From: Pelolinea sp.
GTDB lineage: Bacteria > Chloroflexota > Anaerolineae > Anaerolineales > Anaerolineaceae
DNA length: 64,000 nt
NCBI GenBank assembly: GCA_012797975.1
Contig: JAAZOD010000007.1
Span: forward strand, 56,702 to 120,701
Direction: 5' to 3'
Within the stretch, counting starts at the first letter, position 1. Each line of letters starts with the position of its first letter. The position numbers and the translations under genes were made by a program. Under the pieces are notes generated by a model. The model was given only the letters and a program-made list of their open reading frames with translations. It had not been told where the DNA came from and did no database searches. Of this stretch, positions 44,496 through 52,177 are shown piece after piece.

Positions 44496-45960
44496 CAATC
44501 TTTCCTTTAATGAGAAGAAGAAATACAGAATTTTTATCAGTGCAGATCACGGATTGGCAATTGTCTACTTCCTGCAAACCCAGGTTGTGCCGGCACTGAT
44601 CTATGAAGATGTGGAAGTCATTTTGCTGACCGATGATGAACTGGTGGAAAAGATCCAGGCACGTTTTGGCCAGCCCGGATTGACCATTGAAGGGTTGCGT
44701 TTGAAAGAGGTCAAGGATTATTTGAATGATTACAAACCTTCCACACAGTGGTGGTTTAATTTTTTCCGCAGGGTCGGGGCATCCAAGAAGATCAACACCG
44801 AAGCCCTTGATTCCCATATTCACCAAGTAGAAGAAGAAGCAACTGGCACGCGCGAATTTTTAGTCGGCTTTACGCGCATCATCGTGGGTATCTTGCGCAA
44901 TTCGCGGCTGGCGCGCAAGTGGCTGGTGCATAGGCAAATGAAACTGGTGCCGGAAGGGCACGGTATTTATGCCGATCTTTTCGACAAATACCAACCCGAT
45001 CTGGTGGTGGCCAGCACCCCTGCCTGGCGCCTGGACCGCATCCTCATGCGCGAAGCGGCCTTGCGCGGGATTCCGACGGCATCTGTGATCGTTGGGTGGG
45101 ATAACCCTTCCAGCTACAGTTTGAATGGCGGAAAGGTGGATTGGATCACCTGCTGGTCGGAAATACAAAAAGAGGAATTGGTGAAGGGCTCCGATTGGGA
45201 ACCTGAGCGGGTGAACATCGGGGGGATTCCCTCGTATGATGGTTATTTTCAGCAAAAATGGTTGATGAAGAAGGAAGAATATTACCGAATTCATCATTTG
45301 GATCCCACTCGAAAATTGCTGGGGTATGCTTGCAGTTTCACCACCTTTTCTCCCAATTATCAAAATATTGAAGCAATCGTGGAATTGATGGAAGCCAATG
45401 AACTGGTGGAACCCTGCCAATTACTGATCCGCCTGCACCCCAACCATTTTTTGGATGACCCTCTGTTCAAGGCTGAGAAGGAACATATTACCGGGCTTGC
45501 CCGGCGCAGCAATCATGTTCACATTGTGGAACCGGTTCCTTTGGGTGGCGATCTCGGTTATTATTCCGGTGAGGACATGCCTGAAAAATCATCCATGATG
45601 GCATACTCGGATGTTTTCTTGACCGTGTATTCCACCATGGTGGTTGAAGCGTCTATCCATAAAACTCCCATCGTCAGTGTATGTTTCGATGTCCCCGGCG
45701 GATGGGGGGAGAAGAACCGTTTCTATCTGCCGCTTTCCAAGATTGGAAATTGGCCAACCCATAAACGTTTCATCGATTCTGGAGCGGGCAGGGTGGCTTT
45801 CAACAAACAGGAGTTGAAGGAGCATGTCAATACCTATCTGAGAAATCCGGAGATCGATCGGGAAAAGCAACGCGAGTTCATTCAGGATGAATGTACGTAT
45901 ACCAATGCCGATGCGGGACGCAGAACCGCTGGCTTTTTATTATCTTTGATTCGGCAATAA
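44485..45960 (+). CDS. GT-B-fold glycan transferase, CDP-glycerol/KpsC-like
   Basis: The 491-residue protein has a GT-B arrangement: N-terminal KYRIFISADHGLAIVYFLQT and PDLVVASTPAWRLDRILM, then in the C-terminal lobe LLIRLHPNHFLDDPLF, MAYSDVFLTVYSTMVVEASI with HKTPIVSVCFDVPGGWG, and a C-terminal helix of DREKQREFIQDECTYTNADA type. The H-P and S-T-x-x-x-E motifs and helical end are shared with glycerophosphotransferases and capsule transferases and with the genes at 33137 and 52178. It overlaps both neighbours or nearly so, and is bracketed by the two GT2 twins, suggesting that the three act on one oligosaccharide unit. Donor not known. Confidence 0.75.
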   Translation: MANSNLSFNEKKKYRIFISADHGLAIVYFLQTQVVPALIYEDVEVILLTDDELVEKIQARFGQPGLTIEGLRLKEVKDYLNDYKPSTQWWFNFFRRVGASKKINTEALDSHIHQVEEEATGTREFLVGFTRIIVGILRNSRLARKWLVHRQMKLVPEGHGIYADLFDKYQPDLVVASTPAWRLDRILMREAALRGIPTASVIVGWDNPSSYSLNGGKVDWITCWSEIQKEELVKGSDWEPERVNIGGIPSYDGYFQQKWLMKKEEYYRIHHLDPTRKLLGYACSFTTFSPNYQNIEAIVELMEANELVEPCQLLIRLHPNHFLDDPLFKAEKEHITGLARRSNHVHIVEPVPLGGDLGYYSGEDMPEKSSMMAYSDVFLTVYSTMVVEASIHKTPIVSVCFDVPGGWGEKNRFYLPLSKIGNWPTHKRFIDSGAGRVAFNKQELKEHVNTYLRNPEIDREKQREFIQDECTYTNADAGRRTAGFLLSLIRQ

Positions 45961-45974
45961 TTAGGAGAGAAGCC

Positions 45975-46961
45975 ATGCCAAGAATAGGAATGAATCCCTC
46001 TCGAGGACAAAGCACGGATTATAAACCGGCTAAAATATCCCTGGTGATGTTGACCTACATCCCCAACGATATCGGATATTTCGAAAAACGCTTCGAGGTA
46101 CTGCGTGCCAGTCTGGAAAGCTATATTCAAAATACCACTGTGCCGCATGATCTGATCGTTTTTGATAATAACAGCAGTGAGAAAGTGGTCAGTTACTTGA
46201 AAGAAATGCGTGACAAAGGGAAGATCGATTATTTAATTCTTTCCGGTCGCAATATTGGGAAAATGGGAGCGCTGCAGATCGCTTTTCGGGCAGCCCCCGG
46301 CGAAATTATTGCGTACAGTGATGATGATGTATTTTTCCTGCCCGGCTGGTTGGAACGGCACTTGGAGGTACTGGAAACCTATCCGAAAGTTGGCATGGTG
46401 ACAGGATTGTATATCCGTCTGCACATGAAAGAAGGTGTTGGTTCTGTCATGAAATTTGCAGAAGAAGAGGGCGTGGAAACACGCCGGGGTGATCTGATCT
46501 CGAAAGATCTGCAGCTTCATTATATTGACAATACCGGCCGCACCTGGGAACAGTATCAAAAAGAGACCGAGGGTCTGGAAGATCTGGCTTTGACCTATAA
46601 GGGAGTTTCCACGCTAGCATCCGCCGGACATTATCAATTTGTGGCACGCAAAGATGTGATCTTGCAGGCGCTCCCCGGTGTTTGGCAGAGTCAATTGATG
46701 GGGAAAATGCGCGAATTGGACCTGCAGATCGACCTAATGGGTTACTTGCGATTATGCACACATCCTGCTACTATCCGGCTGCTTGGAAATGTTATCAATC
46801 CGGAGATGGCGGAAATGATCAACCAATATGGCTTCTCCGTGGAACCCAGCGAGGTGGAAAGTCAGCCCAAGTCGATGAAAAAGCGTTTCATGCGGCTCCC
46901 CATTGTGAAACGGGCTGCTTATTTCTTATATAATCGTTTATTTAAGATCATCAATGCATGA
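45975..46961 (+). CDS. Family 2 glycosyltransferase (twin of 43551)
   Basis: The 328-residue product, starting at ATG 45975 with AGGAGAG upstream, has the same layout as the 43551 enzyme: ISLVMLTYIPNDIGYFEKRF, IVFDNNSSEKVVSYLKEM, ILSGRNIGKMGALQIAFRAA, and the acidic metal site AYSDDDVFFLPGWLE. Compared with the twin, the DxD equivalent has one more aspartate (SDDDV against SDNDA), which could change metal binding or donor choice. The gene is 14 bp downstream of the GT-B gene. The duplicated pair probably adds similar but not identical sugars. Confidence 0.85.
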   Translation: MPRIGMNPSRGQSTDYKPAKISLVMLTYIPNDIGYFEKRFEVLRASLESYIQNTTVPHDLIVFDNNSSEKVVSYLKEMRDKGKIDYLILSGRNIGKMGALQIAFRAAPGEIIAYSDDDVFFLPGWLERHLEVLETYPKVGMVTGLYIRLHMKEGVGSVMKFAEEEGVETRRGDLISKDLQLHYIDNTGRTWEQYQKETEGLEDLALTYKGVSTLASAGHYQFVARKDVILQALPGVWQSQLMGKMRELDLQIDLMGYLRLCTHPATIRLLGNVINPEMAEMINQYGFSVEPSEVESQPKSMKKRFMRLPIVKRAAYFLYNRLFKIINA

Positions 46962-47005
46962 AGAAGATTTGATTGTGAATTGAATACAATATACTGGAAT
47001 AAGGA

Positions 47006-48019
47006 ATGAAATTTCTAATCGCAGGGTTGGGTTCGATCGGGCGCAGGCATCTTCGCAACCTGGTGGAATTGGGCGAAGAGGATATCCTGCTGTACCGTAC
47101 TCATCAAGCGACCCTCTCCGATGCGGACCTGGACGCTTACCCTGCTGTGACCGATCTACAGGAAGCTATTGAACAGAAACCAGATGCGGTCATTATCTCC
47201 AATCCGACCGCGTTACATGTAGGGGTTGCTATTCCCTGTGCCAAAGCTGGCTGTGCATTGTTCCTGGAGAAACCGCTTAGCACCAGCATGGAAGGGTTAC
47301 ATGAATTGAACAGGAGTCTGCAGGCTACAGGAAAACCCGCGCTGGTTGGTTTTCAATTCCGCTTTCATCCGGCATTTCAACAGATTGCGCGCTGGATTCG
47401 GGATGGCGTGATCGGCAGGGTGATTTCATCCAATGTCTATTGGGGAGAATATCTGCCCGATTGGCACCCTTGGGAGGATTACCGACTGTCTTATAGTGCA
47501 CGCAAAGAACTGGGAGGGGGGGTAGTTCTGACGTTGTGCCATCCCATCGATTATCTGCGCTGGCTGCTGGGAGAAGTGTGTGAAGTCTCTGCTTTTGTGG
47601 GCAAGATCAGTGATCTTGAACTGGAAGTGGAAGACGCTGCGGAAATTACCATGCGGCATGCCAGCGGGGCGCTCTCTCATATTCATCTGGATTATTACAC
47701 CCGCCCGAAAATTCATACACTGGAAATCTCCGGCAGCAATGGGGCAATCGTATGGGACGAGGCCAGTAATGAAGCCCGTTATTTCTCCGATGCTGAAAAA
47801 CGCTGGATCGCTTTCAGGCCTTCGCAAGATTTTGAAAGAAATGATCTATTTCTGGCAGAAATGCGCCATTTTCTGGCAGTTTTAAAGAACCAGGAAGAAC
47901 CGCAGTGCCTCTTCTCCGATGGGGTACGTGTTCAGGAGATTATCATGTCGGCTTATCAAAGCAGTGAGCACAAACAGAGTGTTGTTGCCCTGCCGGAATT
48001 CTCAGGAAGTAAGGCATGA
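47006..48019 (+). CDS. Gfo/Idh/MocA-family oxidoreductase
   Basis: The 337-residue enzyme has an N-terminal NAD(P)-binding part (FLIAGLGSIGRRHLRNLVEL), the conserved E-K-P of ALFLEKPLSTSMEGLHEL near residue 92, FQFRFHPAFQQIARWIRDG, and the C-terminal sugar-binding half with GGGVVLTLCHPIDYLRWLLG. The family oxidises or reduces hydroxyls on sugars, for example at C3 of UDP-GlcNAc derivatives. It heads a tightly packed sub-block: the next SDR gene starts as ATGA in its stop. With that SDR and the synthase modules it may prepare an unusual sugar precursor. The substrate is undecided. Confidence 0.88.
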   Translation: MKFLIAGLGSIGRRHLRNLVELGEEDILLYRTHQATLSDADLDAYPAVTDLQEAIEQKPDAVIISNPTALHVGVAIPCAKAGCALFLEKPLSTSMEGLHELNRSLQATGKPALVGFQFRFHPAFQQIARWIRDGVIGRVISSNVYWGEYLPDWHPWEDYRLSYSARKELGGGVVLTLCHPIDYLRWLLGEVCEVSAFVGKISDLELEVEDAAEITMRHASGALSHIHLDYYTRPKIHTLEISGSNGAIVWDEASNEARYFSDAEKRWIAFRPSQDFERNDLFLAEMRHFLAVLKNQEEPQCLFSDGVRVQEIIMSAYQSSEHKQSVVALPEFSGSKA

Positions 48020-48825
48020 GCAAAGTGGAACAGGTTTTTGACCTCCATGAAAAAGTTGTGCTGGTAACGGGGGCGGCTGGCTTGGTCGGCTCTGACTTCT
48101 GCAAAACGCTGGCAGAAACTGGCGCCAAAGTGGCCGCCGCCGATATTCAGGAACAGAAAATATCTGCCCTCGTCCGGAATTTGCAAACCCAGGGTTTTCA
48201 AGTACAGGATTTTACGGTGGACATTGCCGATCAAAATTCGGTACGCAATATGGTCGATCAGATCGTGAGCCGCTTTGGGCACCTGGATGTGTTGGTACAC
48301 TGTGCTGCCCTGGATCCAAAATTCGATCGGGAGAATCAGCAAAGGCACACTGCCGGATTTGAGAATTTTCCATTGGAACTCTGGCAGCAAGCTATGGATA
48401 TTAATCTAACAGGAGCTTTTCTTTGTGTTCGCGAAGCTGCGCGGGTGATGGCAGAGCAAAAGAAAGGTGTCATGGTCCTGGTTTCATCCATCTATGGGGT
48501 CGTGGCACCTGACCAGCGCATCTATCAACATGGGTTGTTCAAACCGCCCTATTACAGTGTATCGAAGGCGGGCATTCTCGGGTTGATGCGTTATGTGGCT
48601 TCCTATTATGCAGGTCAGAATATCCGCGTCAATGCACTTTCTCCCGGCGGGATTTATAATGACCATGCAGAGGAATTTGTTCGTGAATATTCCAGCCACA
48701 CCATTTTGAACCGCATGGCCAATGTTTCAGAATTGGAAGGGGCACTGCTCTTTCTGGCGTCCGATGCTTCCAGTTACATGACAGGGGCCAATCTGGTGGT
48801 AGATGGCGGATGGACTGCCTGGTAG
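48016..48825 (+). CDS. Classical short-chain dehydrogenase/reductase
   Basis: The 269-residue SDR has the cofactor motif VLVTGAAGLVGSDFCKTL (GxxxGxG-like), LVHCAALDPKF (NAG position), the catalytic Ser in LVSSIYGVVAP and the Y-x-x-x-K of YYSVSKAGILGLMRY, followed by NALSPGGIYND and FLASDASSYMTGANLVVDGG. It is NAD(P)-dependent and of the 250-residue soluble class. It overlaps the Gfo/Idh gene by 4 bp and precedes the cytidylyltransferase fusion by 22 bp, so it likely belongs to the sugar-precursor pathway. Its substrate is not known. Confidence 0.88.
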   Translation: MSKVEQVFDLHEKVVLVTGAAGLVGSDFCKTLAETGAKVAAADIQEQKISALVRNLQTQGFQVQDFTVDIADQNSVRNMVDQIVSRFGHLDVLVHCAALDPKFDRENQQRHTAGFENFPLELWQQAMDINLTGAFLCVREAARVMAEQKKGVMVLVSSIYGVVAPDQRIYQHGLFKPPYYSVSKAGILGLMRYVASYYAGQNIRVNALSPGGIYNDHAEEFVREYSSHTILNRMANVSELEGALLFLASDASSYMTGANLVVDGGWTAW

Positions 48826-48847
48826 ATGAAGAAAAGGATTTTTAAAA

Positions 48848-50080
48848 ATGGAAAAGAAGCGACCTGAAGTTTTAGCGATCATCCCCGCCCGCGGTAATTC
48901 GAAAAGTATCCCACGCAAAAATATCAAAGAATTTGCAGGGTATCCGTTGATCGCTTACAGCATCGCTGCTGCCCTGCAAGCGCACTCGGTGACCCGTGTC
49001 ATTGTTTCCACCGATGATGCGGAGATTGCCAGCATTTCCAAAGAGTTTGGTGCGGAAGTACCCTTTATGCGACCGGCGGAATTTGCACAGGATCAAACCG
49101 CTGATTGGCCGGTGTTCGAACATGCTTTACGCTGGCTGCAAGAACAGGAAGGATATCAACCCGACGTGGTCATTCAACTACGCCCGACCTCGCCAGTGCG
49201 TCCCAAGAATTGTATCGATGATGCTGTTTCCATCCTGCTCGCTCACCCCGATGCCGATTGCGTGCGCGGCGTGGTGTTGGCCGGACAAAATCCGTACAAA
49301 ATGTGGCACATTCAACCTAATGGTGCGTTGAAACCCATTCTTACGGTGGAAGGGGTGCGCGAAGCATACAATGCTCCCCGCCAGGAACTTCCCATGGTTT
49401 ATTGGCAGACCGGGCATATCGATGCCATTCGGCCGGCAACAATTTTGAAAAAAAGTTCCATGAGCGGGGACGTCATCTACCCGCTCGTCATTGACCCGAT
49501 CTTTACTGTGGATATCGATACCATGTTGGATTGGCGCAATGGCGAACAGCTTGTACAGGAGGGTGGATTGGATATGATTTACCCCTCTCAAGGGAAGCGG
49601 GTTTTCCCGGAGAAGATATCCTTGGTGCTCATGGATTTTGATGGTGTCATGACGGATGACCGCGTATGGGTGGATGAAAAGGGGCACGAAATGGTAGCGG
49701 CCAACCGCGGTGACGGCATGGGCATATCGTTGGTGAGAAAAAAATTGGGCATCGATTTCGCGGTTATTTCCAAGGAAAAGAACCCGGTGGTCGCCCAGCG
49801 TTGCGAAAAATTGTGCATTCCCTGCCATCAGGGAATTGACGAAAAAGCTCCACTGATCGAAGTCCTTCTATTTGAAAAGAAGGTCAAGAGAAATGAAGTG
49901 GTTTATATTGGCAATGATGTGAACGATCTGGAATGCTTTGACAGAGTTGGTTTTGGAGTGGCTCCTGCAGATGCCCACGAACTTGTTAAAAGAAAAGTTG
50001 ATCTGGTATTGCGGAAGCCGGGTGGAATGGGTGCGGTGCGTGAATTTTGTGACATGTTGCTGAAAAAGTGGCCTGACTGA
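48848..50080 (+). CDS. Fusion: acylneuraminate cytidylyltransferase plus KdsC-type HAD phosphatase
   Basis: The 410-residue protein joins two enzymes. Residues 1-240 are a CMP-sialate synthetase: LAIIPARGNSKSIPRKNIKE (11-26), VIVSTDDAEIASISKEFG and VVIQLRPTSPVRPKN. Residues about 255-405 form a HAD phosphatase of the KdsC type with all motifs intact: Asp263 and Asp265 in LMDFDGVMTDD, a serine in FAVISKEKN, a lysine in GIDEKAP and GNDVND at 355-360. The same order occurs in animal CMP-sialate synthetases, where the HAD part is largely non-catalytic. An active HAD suggests dephosphorylation of a 9-phosphate intermediate made by a neighbouring synthase, as in the Kdn or animal-type route. Downstream are the radical SAM gene and the short NeuB. 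Confidence 0.92.
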   Translation: MEKKRPEVLAIIPARGNSKSIPRKNIKEFAGYPLIAYSIAAALQAHSVTRVIVSTDDAEIASISKEFGAEVPFMRPAEFAQDQTADWPVFEHALRWLQEQEGYQPDVVIQLRPTSPVRPKNCIDDAVSILLAHPDADCVRGVVLAGQNPYKMWHIQPNGALKPILTVEGVREAYNAPRQELPMVYWQTGHIDAIRPATILKKSSMSGDVIYPLVIDPIFTVDIDTMLDWRNGEQLVQEGGLDMIYPSQGKRVFPEKISLVLMDFDGVMTDDRVWVDEKGHEMVAANRGDGMGISLVRKKLGIDFAVISKEKNPVVAQRCEKLCIPCHQGIDEKAPLIEVLLFEKKVKRNEVVYIGNDVNDLECFDRVGFGVAPADAHELVKRKVDLVLRKPGGMGAVREFCDMLLKKWPD

Positions 50081-50120
50081 AATGAAATTTTTCTATCAAC
50101 AAGAAAAAGGTGCGTCAGGT

Positions 50121-50126
50121 TATAAT
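50121..50126 (+). promoter_or_regulatory. Possible internal promoter (-10 element) before the radical SAM gene
   Basis: TATAAT lies in the 90-bp gap after the cytidylyltransferase fusion, 45 bases before the radical SAM start. No -35 hexamer matches well, so this is a weak candidate for secondary expression inside the operon. Confidence 0.35.
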
Positions 50127-50170
50127 ATTTTTCCTGCGAGAAGATTGAATCATACCATGGAGAGAATTGC

Positions 50171-51232
50171 ATGATTGATATCCATTTTTATCAAAAAGTC
50201 TATGATCTGAAATACCGGGTGATGAAGGGCGAAAAATTTGAACGCGAATACCTGCTTCAAAAGCTGGAAGAATTCCGCAGTCCGGAACCTGTTCTGTATA
50301 ATATCGAGACCACCAACCTGTGCAACATGCGCTGCGAAATGTGCCCGCGCACAACCATCATGACCCGCCCCATCGAAACAATGGAGCCGGAACTTTTCAA
50401 AAAGATCATTGATCAACAACGCCCATGGTCGCTTGCGGAGTGGAAAGAATGGGAAACCTTTGTCACCGAAAAATATCAGATTAAACCGGATGACATGAGC
50501 GAGAACCATTTTTTTCTGTATGTTATCCCCAAAGTGATCGTGCTGCATGGCTATGGCGATCCACTGTTGGATAAACAGATCCCGCAGTATGTGAAATGGA
50601 TGGCAGAAAAAGGCATTCCCAGTTACTTTAGTTGCAATCCGGCGAACATTAATATGAGCCGCACCATTGAAACTTTTGAAAACGGCCTCAATTACATCAA
50701 ATATTCCATTGAAAGTGTGGATGATACCCGCCATAAGCAGATCCGCGGTTATCTCTCCAACTTCACGGATAGCTATGAAGATATTTTGGAACTGTTGAAT
50801 GTAAAAGCGCAGCGAAACCTTCCCACTACCATTGTGATCACCATGTTGAACCTGAACAAACCCGGCCAACAAGAAGAGTTTGAACGGTTGAAAGAAAAAT
50901 TCAAGGGATTGGATGTGTATATCTATTTGAAAAGCCAGGATCAGCAATGGTATGAAGATAACAAAGCCGGCACCAATTCTATCCATTGGATAGAATTTTG
51001 CCAGTTCCCCTGGTCATCCATGACCATCAAGTCGAATGGAGAGGCTTGTGAATGTGTGGAAGATTTTAATAATGAGATCGTATTGGGCAATGCTCATACG
51101 GAATCATTGCATGATATCTGGAATGGTGAAAAGTATAAAAAGTTCCGCATGGACCATTTCGATTTGACCCCTGGAATTAAATGCACCGAGCAATGCGATA
51201 TGAATTTAATTGGTAGTTTTTTGAGTTCATAA
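50171..51232 (+). CDS. Radical SAM protein with SPASM-like C-terminus
   Basis: The 353-residue product carries the radical SAM cluster-binding motif CxxxCxxC at Cys51, Cys55 and Cys58 (TTNLCNMRCEMCPRTTI), a central barrel, and a late cysteine-rich stretch (CQFPWSS, ACECVEDF, IKCTEQCDMN) that resembles a SPASM domain binding extra Fe-S clusters. Such enzymes do epimerisation, dehydration, methylation or peptide modification by radical chemistry. Within a sugar locus, a role in altering a nucleotide- or lipid-linked sugar, or in modifying a carrier protein, is possible. GGAGAG precedes the ATG. The reaction is unknown. Confidence 0.9.
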   Translation: MIDIHFYQKVYDLKYRVMKGEKFEREYLLQKLEEFRSPEPVLYNIETTNLCNMRCEMCPRTTIMTRPIETMEPELFKKIIDQQRPWSLAEWKEWETFVTEKYQIKPDDMSENHFFLYVIPKVIVLHGYGDPLLDKQIPQYVKWMAEKGIPSYFSCNPANINMSRTIETFENGLNYIKYSIESVDDTRHKQIRGYLSNFTDSYEDILELLNVKAQRNLPTTIVITMLNLNKPGQQEEFERLKEKFKGLDVYIYLKSQDQQWYEDNKAGTNSIHWIEFCQFPWSSMTIKSNGEACECVEDFNNEIVLGNAHTESLHDIWNGEKYKKFRMDHFDLTPGIKCTEQCDMNLIGSFLSS

Positions 51233-51255
51233 GAATAGGATTTGAGGAGTCTTTC

Positions 51256-52128
51256 ATGAGTCGAGAAATTAAGATAGGCAATAAACTGGTTGGGGATGGG
51301 CATCCCACCTATGTGGTGGCGGAGATTGGTATCAACCACAACGGTGACCTGAAGATCGCCAAAGATTTGATTCTGGCAGCCAAAGATGCCGATGTGGATG
51401 CAGTGAAATTCCAGAAACGCACCCCGGAGATTTGCGTTCCCAAAGAACAGCAAAATCAAATGCGCGAGACGCCCTGGGGGTATATTACCTACCTTGAATA
51501 TCGTAAGAAGGTTGAGTTCGGAGAAGAAGAATACCAAGCGATCGATGCTCTTTGCAAAGAAGTAGGCATTGATTGGTTTGTCTCCGTGTGGGACCCCCAA
51601 TCGGTGGATTTCATGGAAAAATTCTCCCCGGTTTGTTATAAACTGCCTTCTGCATCTTTGACCGATGACGAACTGTTGTTGAAGGTGAAAGGAACGGGGC
51701 GTCCGCTCATTCTTTCCACCGGTATGTCGACCAGTGAGCAGATCGACCATGCGGTGAAAGTGGTGGGATTGGATAACCTGCTTATCACGCATGCCACCAG
51801 TGCATATCCGTGCGACCCGGCCGAATTGAATTTGCGCATGGTTGAGACCCTGCGCGAGAAATTTTCATGCCCCATCGGCTATTCAGGTCATGAGGTTGGA
51901 CTGGTCACTTCTGTGGTGGCGGTTGCCATGGGTGCCTGCCTGGTGGAACGGCATTTTACGCTGGATCGTGCCATGTGGGGGAACGACCAGGCTGCCTCGG
52001 TGGAACCGGTTGGTTTTCGCAAACTTGTGAAATACATTCGCGTGACCGAACAGGCCTTGGGCGATGGTGTGAAAAAAGTATATGAGAGCGAATTGTCTTC
52101 GTTGAAAAAATTGCGCAGAGTACAGTAG
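51256..52128 (+). CDS. NeuB-type synthase lacking the SAF domain
   Basis: The 290-residue enzyme has the barrel of sialic-acid synthases: PTYVVAEIGINHNGDLKIAK, DADVDAVKFQKRTPEICVP, DWFVSVWDPQSVDFMEKF, KLPSASLTDDELLLKV, ILSTGMSTSEQIDHAV, ITHATSAYPCDP, IGYSGHEVGLVTSVVAVAMG and VERHFTLDRAMWGNDQAAS. It ends without the antifreeze-like SAF domain present in the 37613 synthase. Synthases lacking SAF act in several bacterial clusters. The neighbouring cytidylyltransferase-HAD fusion would fit a phosphorylated substrate (for example mannose-6-phosphate or ManNAc-6-phosphate giving a 9-phosphate). GAGGAG precedes the ATG. Product identity is unproven. Confidence 0.9.
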   Translation: MSREIKIGNKLVGDGHPTYVVAEIGINHNGDLKIAKDLILAAKDADVDAVKFQKRTPEICVPKEQQNQMRETPWGYITYLEYRKKVEFGEEEYQAIDALCKEVGIDWFVSVWDPQSVDFMEKFSPVCYKLPSASLTDDELLLKVKGTGRPLILSTGMSTSEQIDHAVKVVGLDNLLITHATSAYPCDPAELNLRMVETLREKFSCPIGYSGHEVGLVTSVVAVAMGACLVERHFTLDRAMWGNDQAASVEPVGFRKLVKYIRVTEQALGDGVKKVYESELSSLKKLRRVQ

Positions 52129-52177
52129 TTCTCTGAATTCGGTGGGCAGCATTTCCGATTCATAATACAATAGTCCT

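Noticed and set aside
50150..50986. Open frame of 278 codons antisense to the radical SAM gene
   Set aside because: Opposes a gene with intact CxxxCxxC motif and good ribosome-binding site; no motif of its own.
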